A DNA stretch of 64,000 nt from Flavobacterium sp. Root420 (GCF_001427905.1 NZ_LMEF01000008.1:455-64454); one strand, 5' to 3'; shown: positions 36,085 through 45,407, counted from the first letter of the stretch. The notes: generated by a model from the sequence alone, not told the origin. Made by a program: numbers and translations.

Positions 36085-36384
36085 ATGATTGCAAGAATCT
36101 GGCACGGAAAAACAAAAGTGGAAGATTACGAGGTTTACACCGAATTTCTACAAAAAACCGCTATTCCTGATTATTCAAAAACACCCGGTTTTATAAAATT
36201 ATCCTTTTTAAGAAATATCAAAAACAATGAAGGTCATTTTACTTTGATCACGTATTGGGAGAATCTCGAAGTAATTAAAAATTTTGCCGGAGAAGACTTT
36301 AAAAAAGCGAAATATTACCCTGAGGATGTTCATTTTCTTTTAGAATTTGAAGAAAAGGTTGAGCATTTTGAGGTTTTTAGTTGA
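36085..36384 (+). CDS. Antibiotic-biosynthesis-monooxygenase-fold protein
   Basis: The protein has 99 residues. It has the dimeric ferredoxin-like pattern of ABM-domain proteins: an N-terminal strand MIARIWHGKTK, a helix with YTEFLQKTAIPDYSKTPGF, FTLITYWENLEVIKNFAGEDF and a final charged strand. Members include small oxygenases and haem-degrading enzymes; no catalytic residue defines this one. It lies 18 bp after the cytochrome gene. Confidence 0.75.
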   Translation: MIARIWHGKTKVEDYEVYTEFLQKTAIPDYSKTPGFIKLSFLRNIKNNEGHFTLITYWENLEVIKNFAGEDFKKAKYYPEDVHFLLEFEEKVEHFEVFS

Positions 36385-36414
36385 TTAAAACTCTAATTAT
36401 CACGTAACATTGTC

Positions 36415-36506
36415 ATTTCGACGAAGGAGAAATCACACTAGAAACTCCGCAATCAAAATCGTCGATCTTTGGCGAGCCACGTGTGTGATTTCTCCTCCGT
36501 CGAAAT
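36415..36506. repeat. Inverted repeat, 24-bp arms with one mismatch
   Basis: The arms 36415-36438 (atttcgacgaaggagaaatc...) and 36483-36506 enclose a 44-nt loop. From memory, closely similar atttcgacgaaggagaaatc segments are scattered through Bacteroidota genomes. It is one of two inverted repeats between the convergent ABM and proC genes. Confidence 0.8.
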
Positions 36507-36521
36507 AACAAAAAACCGAGT

Positions 36522-36589
36522 ATTCCAATATAAAAAATTCCAAATCCCAACGATAAAACATTGGAATTTGGAATTTTTTATATTGGAAT
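36522..36589. repeat. Perfect 24-bp inverted repeat, ttccaaat vocabulary
   Basis: The arms 36522-36545 and 36566-36589 are exact complements, each holding two copies of the word attccaa. The loop is 20 nt. The same words occur unpaired near 28631, 35622 and 40376. The T-rich right arm may help terminate the transcript before proC. Confidence 0.82.
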
Positions 36590-36603
36590 TTCTTTTTTAA
36601 AGT

Positions 36604-37380
36604 TTATCCCTTAATCTGTTTCAAAGAAGTCTTAATTCCCTTTATTAAAGATGAACTAAAACCATTGTGCTCCATTTCATTCAAACCAACGATTGTACAG
36701 CCCTGAGGCGTGGTTACACGGTCGATTAATTGTTCCGGATGCACTTTTTCCTCTAACAACATTTTTGCAGCTCCTTTTACGGTTTGTGCTGCAATTGCCA
36801 AAGCTGTCTGCGAATCAAAACCAATTTCGATTCCGGCTTGCATAGACGCACGTATATATCGTAAGGCATAAGCCGTTCCGCACGCTCCAAGAACTGTGGC
36901 CGCATCCATTAATTTTTCGTCAATAACCGGAGCTGTTCCTAAATCCTGGAACAAATCAACAATTGGCAACGCTTTTTCTCTGTCTTTTTCAGGAAAAGAA
37001 ATACAAGTCGCTGATTCACCAAATTGCGCTGCTATATTCGGCATGATTCGGATTACCGGATATTCATTATTTGTTTTAGATTGAAGCACATCAAGGGACA
37101 AACCGCTTACTGCAGAAGCAATCGTTTTGCCTTTGATTACCGGTAAAATTTCAGCAAAAACAGTATCAACCTGATACGGTTTAATAGTTAAAATTACCAC
37201 ATCAGCTTCCTGAATATTGTGTTTATTATCATTAGAAACCGTAATTCCGTATTCTGTTAAATATTGAATACTGGCAGTGTTTCTTCTTGTTACTGTAACC
37301 TGATTGTTTTTGGAGAATTTGGCAATTCCCAAGGCAATAGAAACCCCTAGATTCCCTCCTCCAATTATATGTACTTTCAT
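36604..37380 (-). CDS. proC: Pyrroline-5-carboxylate reductase
   Basis: The protein has 258 residues. It makes proline from pyrroline-5-carboxylate with NAD(P)H. The dinucleotide motif is VHIIGGGNLGVSIALGI at the N-terminus, followed by VVILTIKPYQVDTV, VIRIMPNIAAQFGESA and the C-terminal dimer domain with GCGTAYALRYIRA-like LGACGTAYALRYI and VTTPQGCTIVGLNEME. It is a single gene. An A/T-rich gap of 100 bp without features separates it from mgtE. Confidence 0.94.
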   Translation of the reverse strand: MKVHIIGGGNLGVSIALGIAKFSKNNQVTVTRRNTASIQYLTEYGITVSNDNKHNIQEADVVILTIKPYQVDTVFAEILPVIKGKTIASAVSGLSLDVLQSKTNNEYPVIRIMPNIAAQFGESATCISFPEKDREKALPIVDLFQDLGTAPVIDEKLMDAATVLGACGTAYALRYIRASMQAGIEIGFDSQTALAIAAQTVKGAAKMLLEEKVHPEQLIDRVTTPQGCTIVGLNEMEHNGFSSSLIKGIKTSLKQIKG

Positions 37381-37480
37381 TGCTTATTTATTGGCTGGTT
37401 AATAGCATCTTTTCGGTTTGCAAATTACATAGATTTTAAGGATCTTAAATCACTGTAATCTATTAATTTGTGGCAAAAAT

Positions 37481-38830
37481 CTAAAATCCAAGAATCAATT
37501 TGGCCACTCCAAAGTAGAGCATAATTCCAAAAACGTCATTGGTTGTTGTAATAAACGGACCTGTCGCAATTGCGGGATCGATTTTATTTTTATGAAGAAA
37601 AAGAGGCACTAAAGTTCCTAAAGTCGCAGCGAATAAAATCACTACAATCATCGAAATTGAAATCGCCATTCCCACTAAATATTGTTGGTACATAATCGAA
37701 TGATATCCTAAAAGAAGTAATGAGATAATACTTCCGGAAATCATCGATACAGAAATCTCTTTACTAAAATAACCTCGGCTGAATTCTTTTAAAGTTCCGT
37801 TTGCCAAACCTTGTACCACAATCGCAGAAGCCTGAACCCCAATATTTCCGGCTGTAGCCGAAAGCAATGGAACAAAAATAATTAAAGTGGAATATTTTTG
37901 AAATGTTGCTTCGTTTCCTTTCAATACAAAAGAAGCCACAATTTCGATTACCATACCAATTAACAACCATGGTAAACGCGCTTTGGTTAACTCCAAAACA
38001 CTATCGTTTGATTCAACGTCTTGTGTAATACCCGCTGCCAACTGGTAATCTTTGTCGGCTTCGTCCTTGATTACGTCTACGATATCATCAATTGTAATTC
38101 TTCCGACCAAACGACCGAGTTCATCCACAACAGGAATAGCCTCCAAATCGTATTTTTGCATGATACGTGCTACCTCAACATCTTCAGTATCAACATTTAC
38201 AAAATTTAATTTTCTGATATAGATGTCACCAATTTGTGTTTTAGTCGAAGTCGTCAACAAATCTTTTAATGATAATCTCCCTTTTAAGCGGTTTTCATCA
38301 TCGACCACATAAATCGAATGTACTCTGGAAACATTTTCTGCCTGAATACGCATTTCTTTTACGCAAGTCAGTACATTCCAATTTTCATTGACTTTTACCA
38401 ACTCTTTTCCCATCAAACCACCTGCAGAATTTTCGTCGTAACGCAACAAATCGACAATGTCTTTTGCGTGTTCGACGTCAAGCATTTCCGAAATTACTTC
38501 GGCTTTGATTTCTTGTGAAAGTTCACCGATAATATCGGCCGCATCATTGGTTTCAAGCTCATCAAGCTCTTCAGCAATTTCTTTAGGCGAAAGTCGGCTT
38601 AAGATGTTTTCACGCAAATCATCTTCTAACTCAAGAAGAATTTCTGCTGTTTTATCACTATCTAAAACCCTGAAAATATAAGTTGCTTCGTCGAAATCCA
38701 GCTCGTCCAGGATTTCGGCAATATCGGCGTGGTGCAAATCGTTTAATAAAACTTCAAGTTCTTTGTCGTTTTTATTAACAATATGCTCTTCTAATTGGTG
38801 GATTAATTCTTTGCTAACTTTGAACTCCAT
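37481..38830 (-). CDS. mgtE: Magnesium transporter MgtE
   Basis: The protein has 449 residues. The order is that of MgtE: an N-domain of helical superhelix type ([19 protein letters not shown]), two CBS domains (about residues 135-255, with [23 protein letters not shown] and [20 protein letters not shown]), a connecting helix, then five membrane helices with [17 protein letters not shown] and [19 protein letters not shown]. It is a Mg2+-gated channel. The start overlaps rsmA by 17 bp, so the genes are coupled. Confidence 0.95.
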   Translation of the reverse strand: MEFKVSKELIHQLEEHIVNKNDKELEVLLNDLHHADIAEILDELDFDEATYIFRVLDSDKTAEILLELEDDLRENILSRLSPKEIAEELDELETNDAADIIGELSQEIKAEVISEMLDVEHAKDIVDLLRYDENSAGGLMGKELVKVNENWNVLTCVKEMRIQAENVSRVHSIYVVDDENRLKGRLSLKDLLTTSTKTQIGDIYIRKLNFVNVDTEDVEVARIMQKYDLEAIPVVDELGRLVGRITIDDIVDVIKDEADKDYQLAAGITQDVESNDSVLELTKARLPWLLIGMVIEIVASFVLKGNEATFQKYSTLIIFVPLLSATAGNIGVQASAIVVQGLANGTLKEFSRGYFSKEISVSMISGSIISLLLLGYHSIMYQQYLVGMAISISMIVVILFAATLGTLVPLFLHKNKIDPAIATGPFITTTNDVFGIMLYFGVAKLILGF

Positions 38831-39599
38831 CGGCTTCTATTTTTTGAGTCAGTTCAATAAATTCTTCTACACTAAGTTGCTCGGGACGTTTATCAAAGAT
38901 AGTGTCTAATCGCAAATCATCAGTTAAATTTAATGTTTTCAAACTGTTACGTAATGTTTTTCGTCTTTGCTGAAAAGCAGTTTTCACTACCGTAAAGAAC
39001 AACTTTTCACCACATGGAAGACTATAATCTTCCTTTCGGGTCATTTTCATCACACCCGACTTCACCTTGGGCGGAGGAATAAAAACATTTTCGTCAACAG
39101 TAAACAAATACTCAGTAACATAGAAAGCCTGGGCTAAAACAGATAAGATTCCGTAAGCCTTCGAGCCTTTTTTCTCGCAGATTCGCTCCGCAACTTCTTT
39201 TTGAAACATTCCCGAAAACTCTGGAATCTGATCTCTAAACTCTAATGTTCTAAAAACAATCTGAGTCGAGATATTATAAGGAAAGTTGCCAATTATAGCG
39301 AATTGTTTGTCTTTGTAAACTTCATTGATATTGTATTTCAGAAAATCCTGAGAGATAATCTGATCTTTTAATTTCGGATAATTTTCACCCAAATACGTCA
39401 CAGATTCGGTATCGATCTCAATCACGTGCGTATTAATTGGTTTGTCAAGCAAATACTTAGTCAACACACCCATTCCTGGTCCTATTTCCAGAACCTCATC
39501 GTATCCTTTTAAGCTCAAGGTATCAGCAATTGCTTTTGCAATACTTTCATCTTTTAAGAAGTGTTGTCCTAAATGTTTTTTGGCCTTTACTTTTTCCAT
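38814..39599 (-). CDS. rsmA: 16S rRNA (adenine1518/1519-N6)-dimethyltransferase
   Basis: The protein has 261 residues, matching RsmA (KsgA). It dimethylates two adenines of the 16S rRNA 3' hairpin during small-subunit assembly. The SAM-binding motif I is [16 protein letters not shown], and the catalytic motif IV is IGNFPYNIS, with Phe for the usual Leu. [10 protein letters not shown] opens the protein. It is followed by mgtE with an overlap. Confidence 0.95.
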   Translation of the reverse strand: MEKVKAKKHLGQHFLKDESIAKAIADTLSLKGYDEVLEIGPGMGVLTKYLLDKPINTHVIEIDTESVTYLGENYPKLKDQIISQDFLKYNINEVYKDKQFAIIGNFPYNISTQIVFRTLEFRDQIPEFSGMFQKEVAERICEKKGSKAYGILSVLAQAFYVTEYLFTVDENVFIPPPKVKSGVMKMTRKEDYSLPCGEKLFFTVVKTAFQQRRKTLRNSLKTLNLTDDLRLDTIFDKRPEQLSVEEFIELTQKIEADGVQS

Positions 39600-39615
39600 T
39601 ATATATTTTATTTAC

Positions 39616-39712
39616 CGCGAAGGCACTATGGTTCTTTTGCCACTAAGTCGCTAAGACACCAAGTTTATTTTTTATTTCTTATTTTGCCACGAAGGCTCGA
39701 AGACGCAAAGTT
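39616..39712. repeat. Diverged direct repeat of word type
   Basis: Two diverged copies of about 45 nt follow one another: gccactaagtcgctaagac...caagtttattttt (from 39639) and gccacgaaggctcgaagac...caaagttttattttt (from 39686). A partial third (ccgcgaaggcac) lies before them. It lies between rsmA and a small gene. Confidence 0.62.
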
Positions 39713-39907
39713 TTATTTTTTATCGTTACGATCAATTACAATCTGAAAATTATCTTTGTTTTTATCTACCTTATTTTTCACAGGAAATTTACTTATTCTC
39801 TCACTTAAACGCAGAAAACTATAAATTCTTTCTACCTTCGACAACTTCAAAAATTCCTCTTGCTGCTGTCTATTGCTCTCTTCTTTTGTTTGAAATCGAA
39901 TTTCCAT
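39713..39907 (-). CDS. Small conserved-looking protein, hypothetical
   Basis: The protein has 64 residues from MEIRFQTKEESNRQQQ. It is charged, with a predicted helix EEFLKLSKVERIYSFLRLSERISKF and a basic tail. It has no membrane segment. It lies between DUF4286 and rsmA, the order I expect in Flavobacteria, which supports a real gene. An ATG ten codons upstream (39937) is possible but less likely. Function unknown. Confidence 0.65.
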   Translation of the reverse strand: MEIRFQTKEESNRQQQEEFLKLSKVERIYSFLRLSERISKFPVKNKVDKNKDNFQIVIDRNDKK

Positions 39908-39966
39908 ACTAATTTTATTAATGAAATCTGATCCCAATAGCTATTGGGAGAGACTGAAAACTCAAA

Positions 39967-40278
39967 TTAATGTTCTGAAATAACTTCCAGTTCCGTTCTG
40001 AAAGAAAGCATTTTGTCTGCGAACAATTCTAAAGCTTCTTTGTGAAATGCCGGTTCGTCTTCAATATAATATTGATCCAGTGTTTCTTTACTATCAGTAA
40101 CATATTGAACTGAATAGGTAATGCCGCCCATCTCTTCTTCAATTAAAACCCTGACAATTCTTGCAGACGAAAACTTTTCTGTTGCCAGAATTTCAGGTAT
40201 GTGTTTTTCCTGCATCCACTTTAACCATTGGTCATGAACGCTTTCGTGTATATTGGTGGTAACGTTGTAAATTATCAT
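39967..40278 (-). CDS. DUF4286 family protein
   Basis: The protein has 103 residues of ferredoxin-like pattern: MIIYNVTTNIHESVHDQWLKW, then MQEKHIPEILATEKFSSARI and YSVQYVTDSKETLDQYYIED. This matches DUF4286, small Bacteroidota proteins of unknown function usually beside rsmA and a TPR protein, as here. Confidence 0.88.
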   Translation of the reverse strand: MIIYNVTTNIHESVHDQWLKWMQEKHIPEILATEKFSSARIVRVLIEEEMGGITYSVQYVTDSKETLDQYYIEDEPAFHKEALELFADKMLSFRTELEVISEH

Positions 40279-40285
40279 TTTTTAA

Positions 40286-40320
40286 AGGTTCTGAGATTCT
40301 AAGGTTCTAAGGTTCTGAGC
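40286..40320. repeat. Tandem word repeat, ggttct vocabulary
   Basis: Words aaggttctgag, attctaaggttctaa and ggttctgagc follow one another over 35 nt. The inverse of these words is found at 47130-47172. The rest of the gap to 40403 holds ttggaatttggaattt words and no gene. Confidence 0.6.
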
Positions 40321-40403
40321 TTTTTTCTTCTTAAAATCTTAAAACAAATCGTCATATTATTAATTCTATTCTTTTTGGAATTTGGAATTTGCTTTTTGGA
40401 ATT

Positions 40404-42185
40404 TTACAAATTCTTATCTCCTCTTAACTCACGGTATTTTTTTCTGGCATCAACAAAGTAAATACTGTCCTGATGGTTAAAAATTACCTTTTCATACAAA
40501 GCTTTTGCTTTTTCAATATCTTTTAATTCGCCGTTGTAAATTTCTGCCGAAAAAAACAATGCTTCATCAACATAAATTCCGTCGCTATGATGGTCAATGA
40601 TCTGCTGGTATTGGCTTAAAGCCGAATTATAATCCTTCAGACTTTCGTAAATTTTACCTAAACGCAACATTGTTACAGCTTCTATTTCCTGTCCTTTATA
40701 AGTTTTCAGAATGTTCTGAAACTGTGTAATCGCTTCTTGTTTTTTATTCTGATAAATTAAAAAATCACCTTTTGCAAACTGCTTCAATGCTGTTTGTGTC
40801 GAATCGGCAACGGTGTTGTCATTTATCAATAAAAAATATTCCAGAGCATCGTTGGCAATCAGCTGCGTGTTAGCCGACTTTAATTCTTTGAACTGTTTTA
40901 AAGCCCATTCAAAATCAGTTTTATAATAACTTGTTTTTGCTGCTTTCAAACTCGCTTCGTGCGACATCACATCATTCTTTAAATCCAATTGAATCTGCGA
41001 ATAATAAATTAACGCCTGATTGAACTTTTCCTGCAAAAGCAAAATATCTCCCAACTCCATTTTAGCATCTGCTTCCTGGTAATCATTCAAATTAAGCTCT
41101 AAGGCCTTTTTTACAATTGCGATACCCTCTTCTGGCTTTTTTAAATTAAATGCCTTAAAATGCGCCTGAATTAATTGCAAAGATAAGGTAAAAGGAGTTA
41201 TTTCATAGGTTGTAAGCAATTGTTGTAATTCAGCATCGATTATTGGATACTCTTTTTCCTGTGCTTTATCAATTTTAATTTCCATTAAATAGTAATTGGT
41301 CTGCACCAATAAATCTAAATCTTTGGTATTAAGAAGAATAAAGTTCAGAATTTCAGCCGCCGTCTCTGTGTCATCTTCGTTTAGTGCAAACTGACTTAGA
41401 TTGACAATGCTTGAAAGCGACTCAGGTTCGCGCTTGTAAATCGCTTTTTCCTGAATAAAAGCTTTGCCAAATTCCTTCTGTTGTACATAAAACCAGCTTA
41501 AATAGTGATTCCAAAATACATCCTGATCTTTTTGCGTTTTTAGAATTAATGCTTTTCGCATTGCATCTTTAAAAGCCGTATTGTCGGTTTCGCCGTTCAT
41601 AAAACGCGATAATTGTGTCTGAATCAAATTGGCATTTTGCGGATTCTGATAAGATTCCGTAAGTAAAAGATCAATCATTTGATCGGTCTTTCCTAACTGG
41701 CCATATAACATTCCGATTTGGAAATTGAAATTGTAATTGGGCTGGACCTGCATTGCCGTTTGATAGGCTTTTAACGCATATTCCAGCAATACTTTTTTCT
41801 CGAAAGAATTCCCGATTCCGTAAACATCGTTCGCATTTGTTTTGATTTTTTCGATAGCCTGATCGTAGTAATTTTTGGCTTTTGAATCGTTTTTCTGAAG
41901 CTGGAAATTATACCCTAATTCCACTAAAAAAACACCTTGTTTGTATCTGTTATAACGATCCTGAATCATTTTTTCAGCCAAAGCAAATTGCTGCAGTTGC
42001 TGATAACAATCAACCGTTCTTAAAAAATATTGGGTATTTGATGGTGCGCTGTTTAAAAGCTCTTCGTAACTGATCTTCGCTTTTTCAAAATCACCTTTAT
42101 CATAGTAATATTGAGCCAGTTGCTCATTTTGAGAGAATACAAAACCGGACCACAACAAAACGATATAAATAAGGATGTTTTTCAT
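40404..42185 (-). CDS. Tetratricopeptide repeat protein, exported
   Basis: The protein has 593 residues. A signal peptide (IYIVLLWSGFVFS) is followed by TPR units through most of the chain, for example LAQYYYDKGDFEKAKISYEE near residue 23, YDQAIEKIKTNANDVYGIGN, ALIYYSQIQLDLKNDV and KDYNSALSQYQQIIDHHSDG near residue 530. It should be a periplasmic or outer-membrane scaffold. It lies between lgt and DUF4286 in a minus-strand series that may share transcripts. No enzymatic domain is seen. Confidence 0.9.
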   Translation of the reverse strand: MKNILIYIVLLWSGFVFSQNEQLAQYYYDKGDFEKAKISYEELLNSAPSNTQYFLRTVDCYQQLQQFALAEKMIQDRYNRYKQGVFLVELGYNFQLQKNDSKAKNYYDQAIEKIKTNANDVYGIGNSFEKKVLLEYALKAYQTAMQVQPNYNFNFQIGMLYGQLGKTDQMIDLLLTESYQNPQNANLIQTQLSRFMNGETDNTAFKDAMRKALILKTQKDQDVFWNHYLSWFYVQQKEFGKAFIQEKAIYKREPESLSSIVNLSQFALNEDDTETAAEILNFILLNTKDLDLLVQTNYYLMEIKIDKAQEKEYPIIDAELQQLLTTYEITPFTLSLQLIQAHFKAFNLKKPEEGIAIVKKALELNLNDYQEADAKMELGDILLLQEKFNQALIYYSQIQLDLKNDVMSHEASLKAAKTSYYKTDFEWALKQFKELKSANTQLIANDALEYFLLINDNTVADSTQTALKQFAKGDFLIYQNKKQEAITQFQNILKTYKGQEIEAVTMLRLGKIYESLKDYNSALSQYQQIIDHHSDGIYVDEALFFSAEIYNGELKDIEKAKALYEKVIFNHQDSIYFVDARKKYRELRGDKNL

Positions 42186-42200
42186 ATTTCAGTTTTTTAG

Positions 42201-42258
42201 TCAGTCTCAGTTTTTGCACGCAATCTACTGTAAACTGTGACTGCGACTGTAAACTACT
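42201..42258. repeat. Word-repeat segment, cagtctcag/actgtaaac vocabulary
   Basis: The segment has cagtctcagtttttgc and then two copies of actgtaaact with gtgactgcgactg between them. Its last bases reach into the lgt stop. The same words recur at 43105-43157, at the other end of lgt. Confidence 0.55.
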
Positions 42259-43078
42259 ATTTAATTTCAACCTTTGATTTCCAAACAATCAAAGTTAAGC
42301 CAATTAATATAAAAGGGATACTTAAAATTTGTCCCATATTGATCAGCATATTATTCTCAAAACTTTCTTGATTTTCCTTAAAAAATTCGATTAAAAACCG
42401 GGCTAAAAACAACAGTGCCAGAAAAGTCCCAAATAGTAAACCGCTTGCTTGTTTTGTTCTTTCTGATTTATACATCCAAAATAAAATTCCAAAAATCAAT
42501 AAATACGAAAATGCCTCATACAATTGCGTTGGATACCTCGGAATTAAATCATCTCGTTGAAAAACAACTCCCCAATTTCCATTTGTAGGTTTTCCGTAGA
42601 TTTCAGAATTCATAAAATTACCCAGCCTGATAAAAGCCGCTGTAACCGGAACTCCAATTGCCATTCTGTCCAACAGCCATAAAAAATTCACTTTATACTT
42701 TTTGCAATATAAAATTATAGCAATTAAAACCCCGATTGTACCCCCATGACTCGCTAATCCCTGAAAACCAACAAACTTATAAACGCCGCCTATTTTCTGA
42801 ATAGGCAAAAGAATTTCGATTGGATGTTTCAAAAAATATTCAGGTTCATAAAAAATACAATGTCCTAATCGGGCTCCTAAAATTGTACCTACAATTACAT
42901 AAACCAACAGACTATCCAGATTATTTAAGGGCAACTTCTCTTTTTTATAAATATTTCTGACAATATAATACCCAAGTAAAAGTCCGGAAGCAAAAAGAGC
43001 ACCATAATATTTCAAAGGAAAACTATCTGTAATCATAACAATAACAGGATCTACATTCCAATTTAATACTGCGCTCAT
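42257..43078 (-). CDS. lgt: Prolipoprotein diacylglyceryl transferase
   Basis: The protein has 273 residues and seven or so membrane helices. It transfers diacylglycerol from phosphatidylglycerol to the lipobox cysteine, the first step of lipoprotein maturation. The motifs are FQGLASHGGTIGVLIAI, the Lgt signature FIRLGNFMNSEIYGKPT and PTQLYEAFSYLLIF. Many lipoproteins in this window are its likely substrates. Confidence 0.96.
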   Translation of the reverse strand: MSAVLNWNVDPVIVMITDSFPLKYYGALFASGLLLGYYIVRNIYKKEKLPLNNLDSLLVYVIVGTILGARLGHCIFYEPEYFLKHPIEILLPIQKIGGVYKFVGFQGLASHGGTIGVLIAIILYCKKYKVNFLWLLDRMAIGVPVTAAFIRLGNFMNSEIYGKPTNGNWGVVFQRDDLIPRYPTQLYEAFSYLLIFGILFWMYKSERTKQASGLLFGTFLALLFLARFLIEFFKENQESFENNMLINMGQILSIPFILIGLTLIVWKSKVEIK

Positions 43079-43104
43079 ATCTGGTTCTTTTTAAAGTATC
43101 CCGT

Positions 43105-43157
43105 TTCAGTCTCAGTTTTCAGAGTGTGACTGAATACTGAGACTGTACTGTAAACTA
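43105..43157. repeat. Word-repeat hairpin upstream of lgt
   Basis: cagtctcagt (43107-43116) and actgagactg (43136-43145) pair exactly over a 19-nt loop. They are followed by tactgtaaac, the word also seen at 42201-42258. Confidence 0.6.
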
Positions 43158-43158
43158 G

Positions 43159-44430
43159 TTAATCTATAATATCAAATCCGCAGTAAGGGCGTAAAACTTC
43201 TGGGATTACGATTCCTTCCGGCGTTTGGTAATTTTCTAAAATTCCGGCCAAAACTCTTGGCAAAGCCAATGAACTTCCGTTAAGTGTATGCGCCAATTGG
43301 TTTTTTCCGTCTTTGTCTTTAAAACGTAATTTCAAACGATTGGCCTGGAAAGTCTCAAAATTAGAAACTGAACTAATTTCTAACCAACGATCCTGCGCTG
43401 TAGAAAACACTTCAAAATCATATGTCAAAGCCGATGTGAATCCCATATCGCCACCGCATAGACGTAAAACACGGTATGGTAATTTCAATTCCTTCAAAAT
43501 ATCTTTTACGTGCTCCACCATTCCATCAAGTGCCTGATAAGAATTATCCGGATGTTCGATACGTACGATTTCTACTTTATCAAATTGATGCAAACGGTTT
43601 AATCCGCGTACGTGTGCTCCATAAGAACCTGCCTCACGACGGAAACATGGTGTATAAGCCGTATGTAAAACGGGTAATTCGCTTTCGTTTAAAATAACAT
43701 CACGAAATAAATTCGTAACCGGAACCTCAGCCGTTGGAATCAAATATAAATCATCAATGGTTGAATGGTACATTTGACCTTCTTTGTCTGGCAATTGTCC
43801 TGTTCCGTAACCTGAAGCCTCGTTTACCAAATGCGGTACCTGAACTTCATTGTATCCTGCAGCTGTATTTTTATCTAAGAAATAGTTAATTAAGGCACGC
43901 TGCAAACGAGCACCTTTTCCTTTGTACACCGGAAAACCTGCGCCTGTAATTTTTACACCCAATTCAAAATCGATAATATCGTATTTCTTTACCAATTCCC
44001 AGTGAGGTTGTGCATTTTCATGCAAAACCGGAATATCACCTTCCTGAAAAACATTCAAATTATCATCCGGAGTTTTTCCTTCAGGAACAATATCAGCCGG
44101 AAGGTTTGGCAATGTGTATAATTTATTCGTCAATTCGGTTGCCAAAGCTTCTGCTTTTTCACCTAATTCTTTACTTTTTTCTTTTAATGAAACGGTTTTT
44201 TCTTTTAAGATTGCGGCTTTAGACTTCTCCCCCGCTTTCATTAATTCGCCTATATCTTTGGATAATTTATTAGATTCAGCTAAAGTATTGTCTAATTCTA
44301 CCTGTGTAGCACGACGGTTTTCGTCTAATTGCACGACCTCTTCAACAACGCTTTTAGCATCGATATTTCGTTTTGCTAAAGCCTTGATTACTTTCTCCTG
44401 ATTCTCTCTAATAAATGCGATTTGTAACAT
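43159..44430 (-). CDS. serS: Serine-tRNA ligase
   Basis: The protein has 423 residues from MLQIAFIRENQEKVIKAL. The N-terminal tRNA-binding coiled coil covers residues ~25-105. The class II core follows: motif 2 in CFRREAGSYGAHVRGLNRLH and motif 3 in LNGSSLALPRVLAGILE. It charges tRNA-Ser. An in-frame ATG at 44472 would add 14 atypical residues and is not preferred. Confidence 0.97.
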   Translation of the reverse strand: MLQIAFIRENQEKVIKALAKRNIDAKSVVEEVVQLDENRRATQVELDNTLAESNKLSKDIGELMKAGEKSKAAILKEKTVSLKEKSKELGEKAEALATELTNKLYTLPNLPADIVPEGKTPDDNLNVFQEGDIPVLHENAQPHWELVKKYDIIDFELGVKITGAGFPVYKGKGARLQRALINYFLDKNTAAGYNEVQVPHLVNEASGYGTGQLPDKEGQMYHSTIDDLYLIPTAEVPVTNLFRDVILNESELPVLHTAYTPCFRREAGSYGAHVRGLNRLHQFDKVEIVRIEHPDNSYQALDGMVEHVKDILKELKLPYRVLRLCGGDMGFTSALTYDFEVFSTAQDRWLEISSVSNFETFQANRLKLRFKDKDGKNQLAHTLNGSSLALPRVLAGILENYQTPEGIVIPEVLRPYCGFDIID

Positions 44431-44523
44431 AGCTTTGTGTTTATAACTAGTATTTTTATATAAAGGAAGCAAATTTAAGGAAATGTTTGCTAAGAATACG
44501 ACAAAGTTTAAAAGGAAAAAGTT

Positions 44524-44621
44524 ATTTCACAGAGATTCAAGAAGGTTTCACCGAGATATACAAAGTATTTTTTAAAATCTTTGCGAATCTCTATGTAATT
44601 CTTTGTGTATCTCTGTGAAAT
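44524..44621. repeat. Word-repeat hairpin, cacagag vocabulary
   Basis: atttcacagagat (44524-44536) and atctctgtgaaat (44609-44621) are perfect complements. Between them lie ttcaccgagatatacaaag and ctttgcgaatctctatg as inner imperfect pairs. The gap from serS to the lipoprotein gene (44431-44707) holds this repeat and a terminator. Confidence 0.75.
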
Positions 44622-44633
44622 AAAAAGCAAAAA

Positions 44634-44665
44634 AAACGGAAACAGCCCTTAAGCCGTTTCCGTTT
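44634..44665 (-). terminator. Terminator after the lipocalin-like gene
   Basis: aaacggaaac (44634-44643) and gtttccgttt (44656-44665) pair perfectly, with a T-run on the minus strand beyond the stem. Confidence 0.82.
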
Positions 44666-44707
44666 AGCTTCGTCTCAATTGAGATTCAGCAAATAAGATA
44701 GCATGAA

Positions 44708-45121
44708 TTATCTTGTATAAACCGTGATAACACCAGCTGCATCTTTCACTTTTAATTCGTTAAGCGTAAGATTCAGGATATCCTGAGTTTTAGTTACACC
44801 ATTTATAACGGTAGTTAGATTATTGTGTGATCTCGAATAAATCCCTGACTGAACTGTTAATGTACAAGCAGTTGTACTATAATCTCCAACGTTTGCTGTA
44901 TTATCTAATTTTAGTTCTAAATAATCTTTGTTACATCCACTTTGATTTTCTGGTGCATCAGTCAATGTTTCTGTTCCGCTTATAACAGTTCCCGTTTTGC
45001 TAAGATCCCATTTTCCTGTTAGCGGAACTAGTGTTTCCCCTTCATTATCATCATTGCTGCAAGATGTTGTAAATAAGCCAATGCTTAGTATTAAGGCGAG
45101 TAATAATCTTTTCGTTTTCAT
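44708..45121 (-). CDS. Lipocalin-like lipoprotein
   Basis: The protein has 137 residues. The lipobox FTTSC (Cys21) is followed by an Asn/Asp/Glu linker. The first strand LTGKWDLSKTG fits the start of a lipocalin-like domain, with LELKLDNTANVGDYS and ILNLTLNELKVKDAAG as further strands. Small Bacteroidota lipoproteins of this kind are surface or periplasmic and of unknown function. Two 21-bp-spaced direct repeats lie just upstream. Confidence 0.8.
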   Translation of the reverse strand: MKTKRLLLALILSIGLFTTSCSNDDNEGETLVPLTGKWDLSKTGTVISGTETLTDAPENQSGCNKDYLELKLDNTANVGDYSTTACTLTVQSGIYSRSHNNLTTVINGVTKTQDILNLTLNELKVKDAAGVITVYTR

Positions 45122-45173
45122 GTTTGATTTCTTTAAATATTAATAATGCTAAAGTAATTTTAAAGTTTTCACA

Positions 45174-45210
45174 ACGTGTTACATAAATTTTCCGACGTGT
45201 TACATAATTT
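45174..45210. promoter_or_regulatory. Direct repeat upstream of the lipoprotein gene (operator candidate)
   Basis: ACGTGTTACATAA occurs at 45174 and again at 45195, exactly 21 bp apart, about two helical turns. The T-rich bases after each copy also agree. The repeats lie 53-90 bp upstream of the ATG at 45121, on the far side of a minus-strand TACTTTAG that resembles the -7 box. Confidence 0.45.
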
Positions 45211-45230
45211 CTAGAAGTCATGGAGCTTTA

Positions 45231-45407
45231 CCACACAGATACACAAAGATTTTCCACGGAGTTGCACAGAGTATTAATACTTTGTGAATCTCTGTTAGAT
45301 TAAAACTATTTCACAGAGATACACAAATAAAAAAACTGAGATACACAAAGAGGTTTTTACATATCCTTTGCGAACCTCTGTGAAAAATCTTTGTGTATCT
45401 CTGTGGA
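45231..45407. repeat. Compound word-repeat hairpin, cacagag vocabulary
   Basis: The outer arms 45231-45253 and 45385-45407 pair with one mismatch (ccacacagatacacaaag...). A third copy of the arm, ttcacagagatacacaaa, lies at 45310-45327 and can pair with the same right arm. With further words (actgagatacacaaagagg, cctttgcgaacctctgtg), the gap 45122-45413 contains about six copies in both orientations. Confidence 0.78.

Noticed and set aside
36415..36506. Insertion-sequence ends or a MITE
   Set aside because: No transposase frame in the 44-nt loop and no target duplication that I could see. A small mobile element remains possible but is not claimed.
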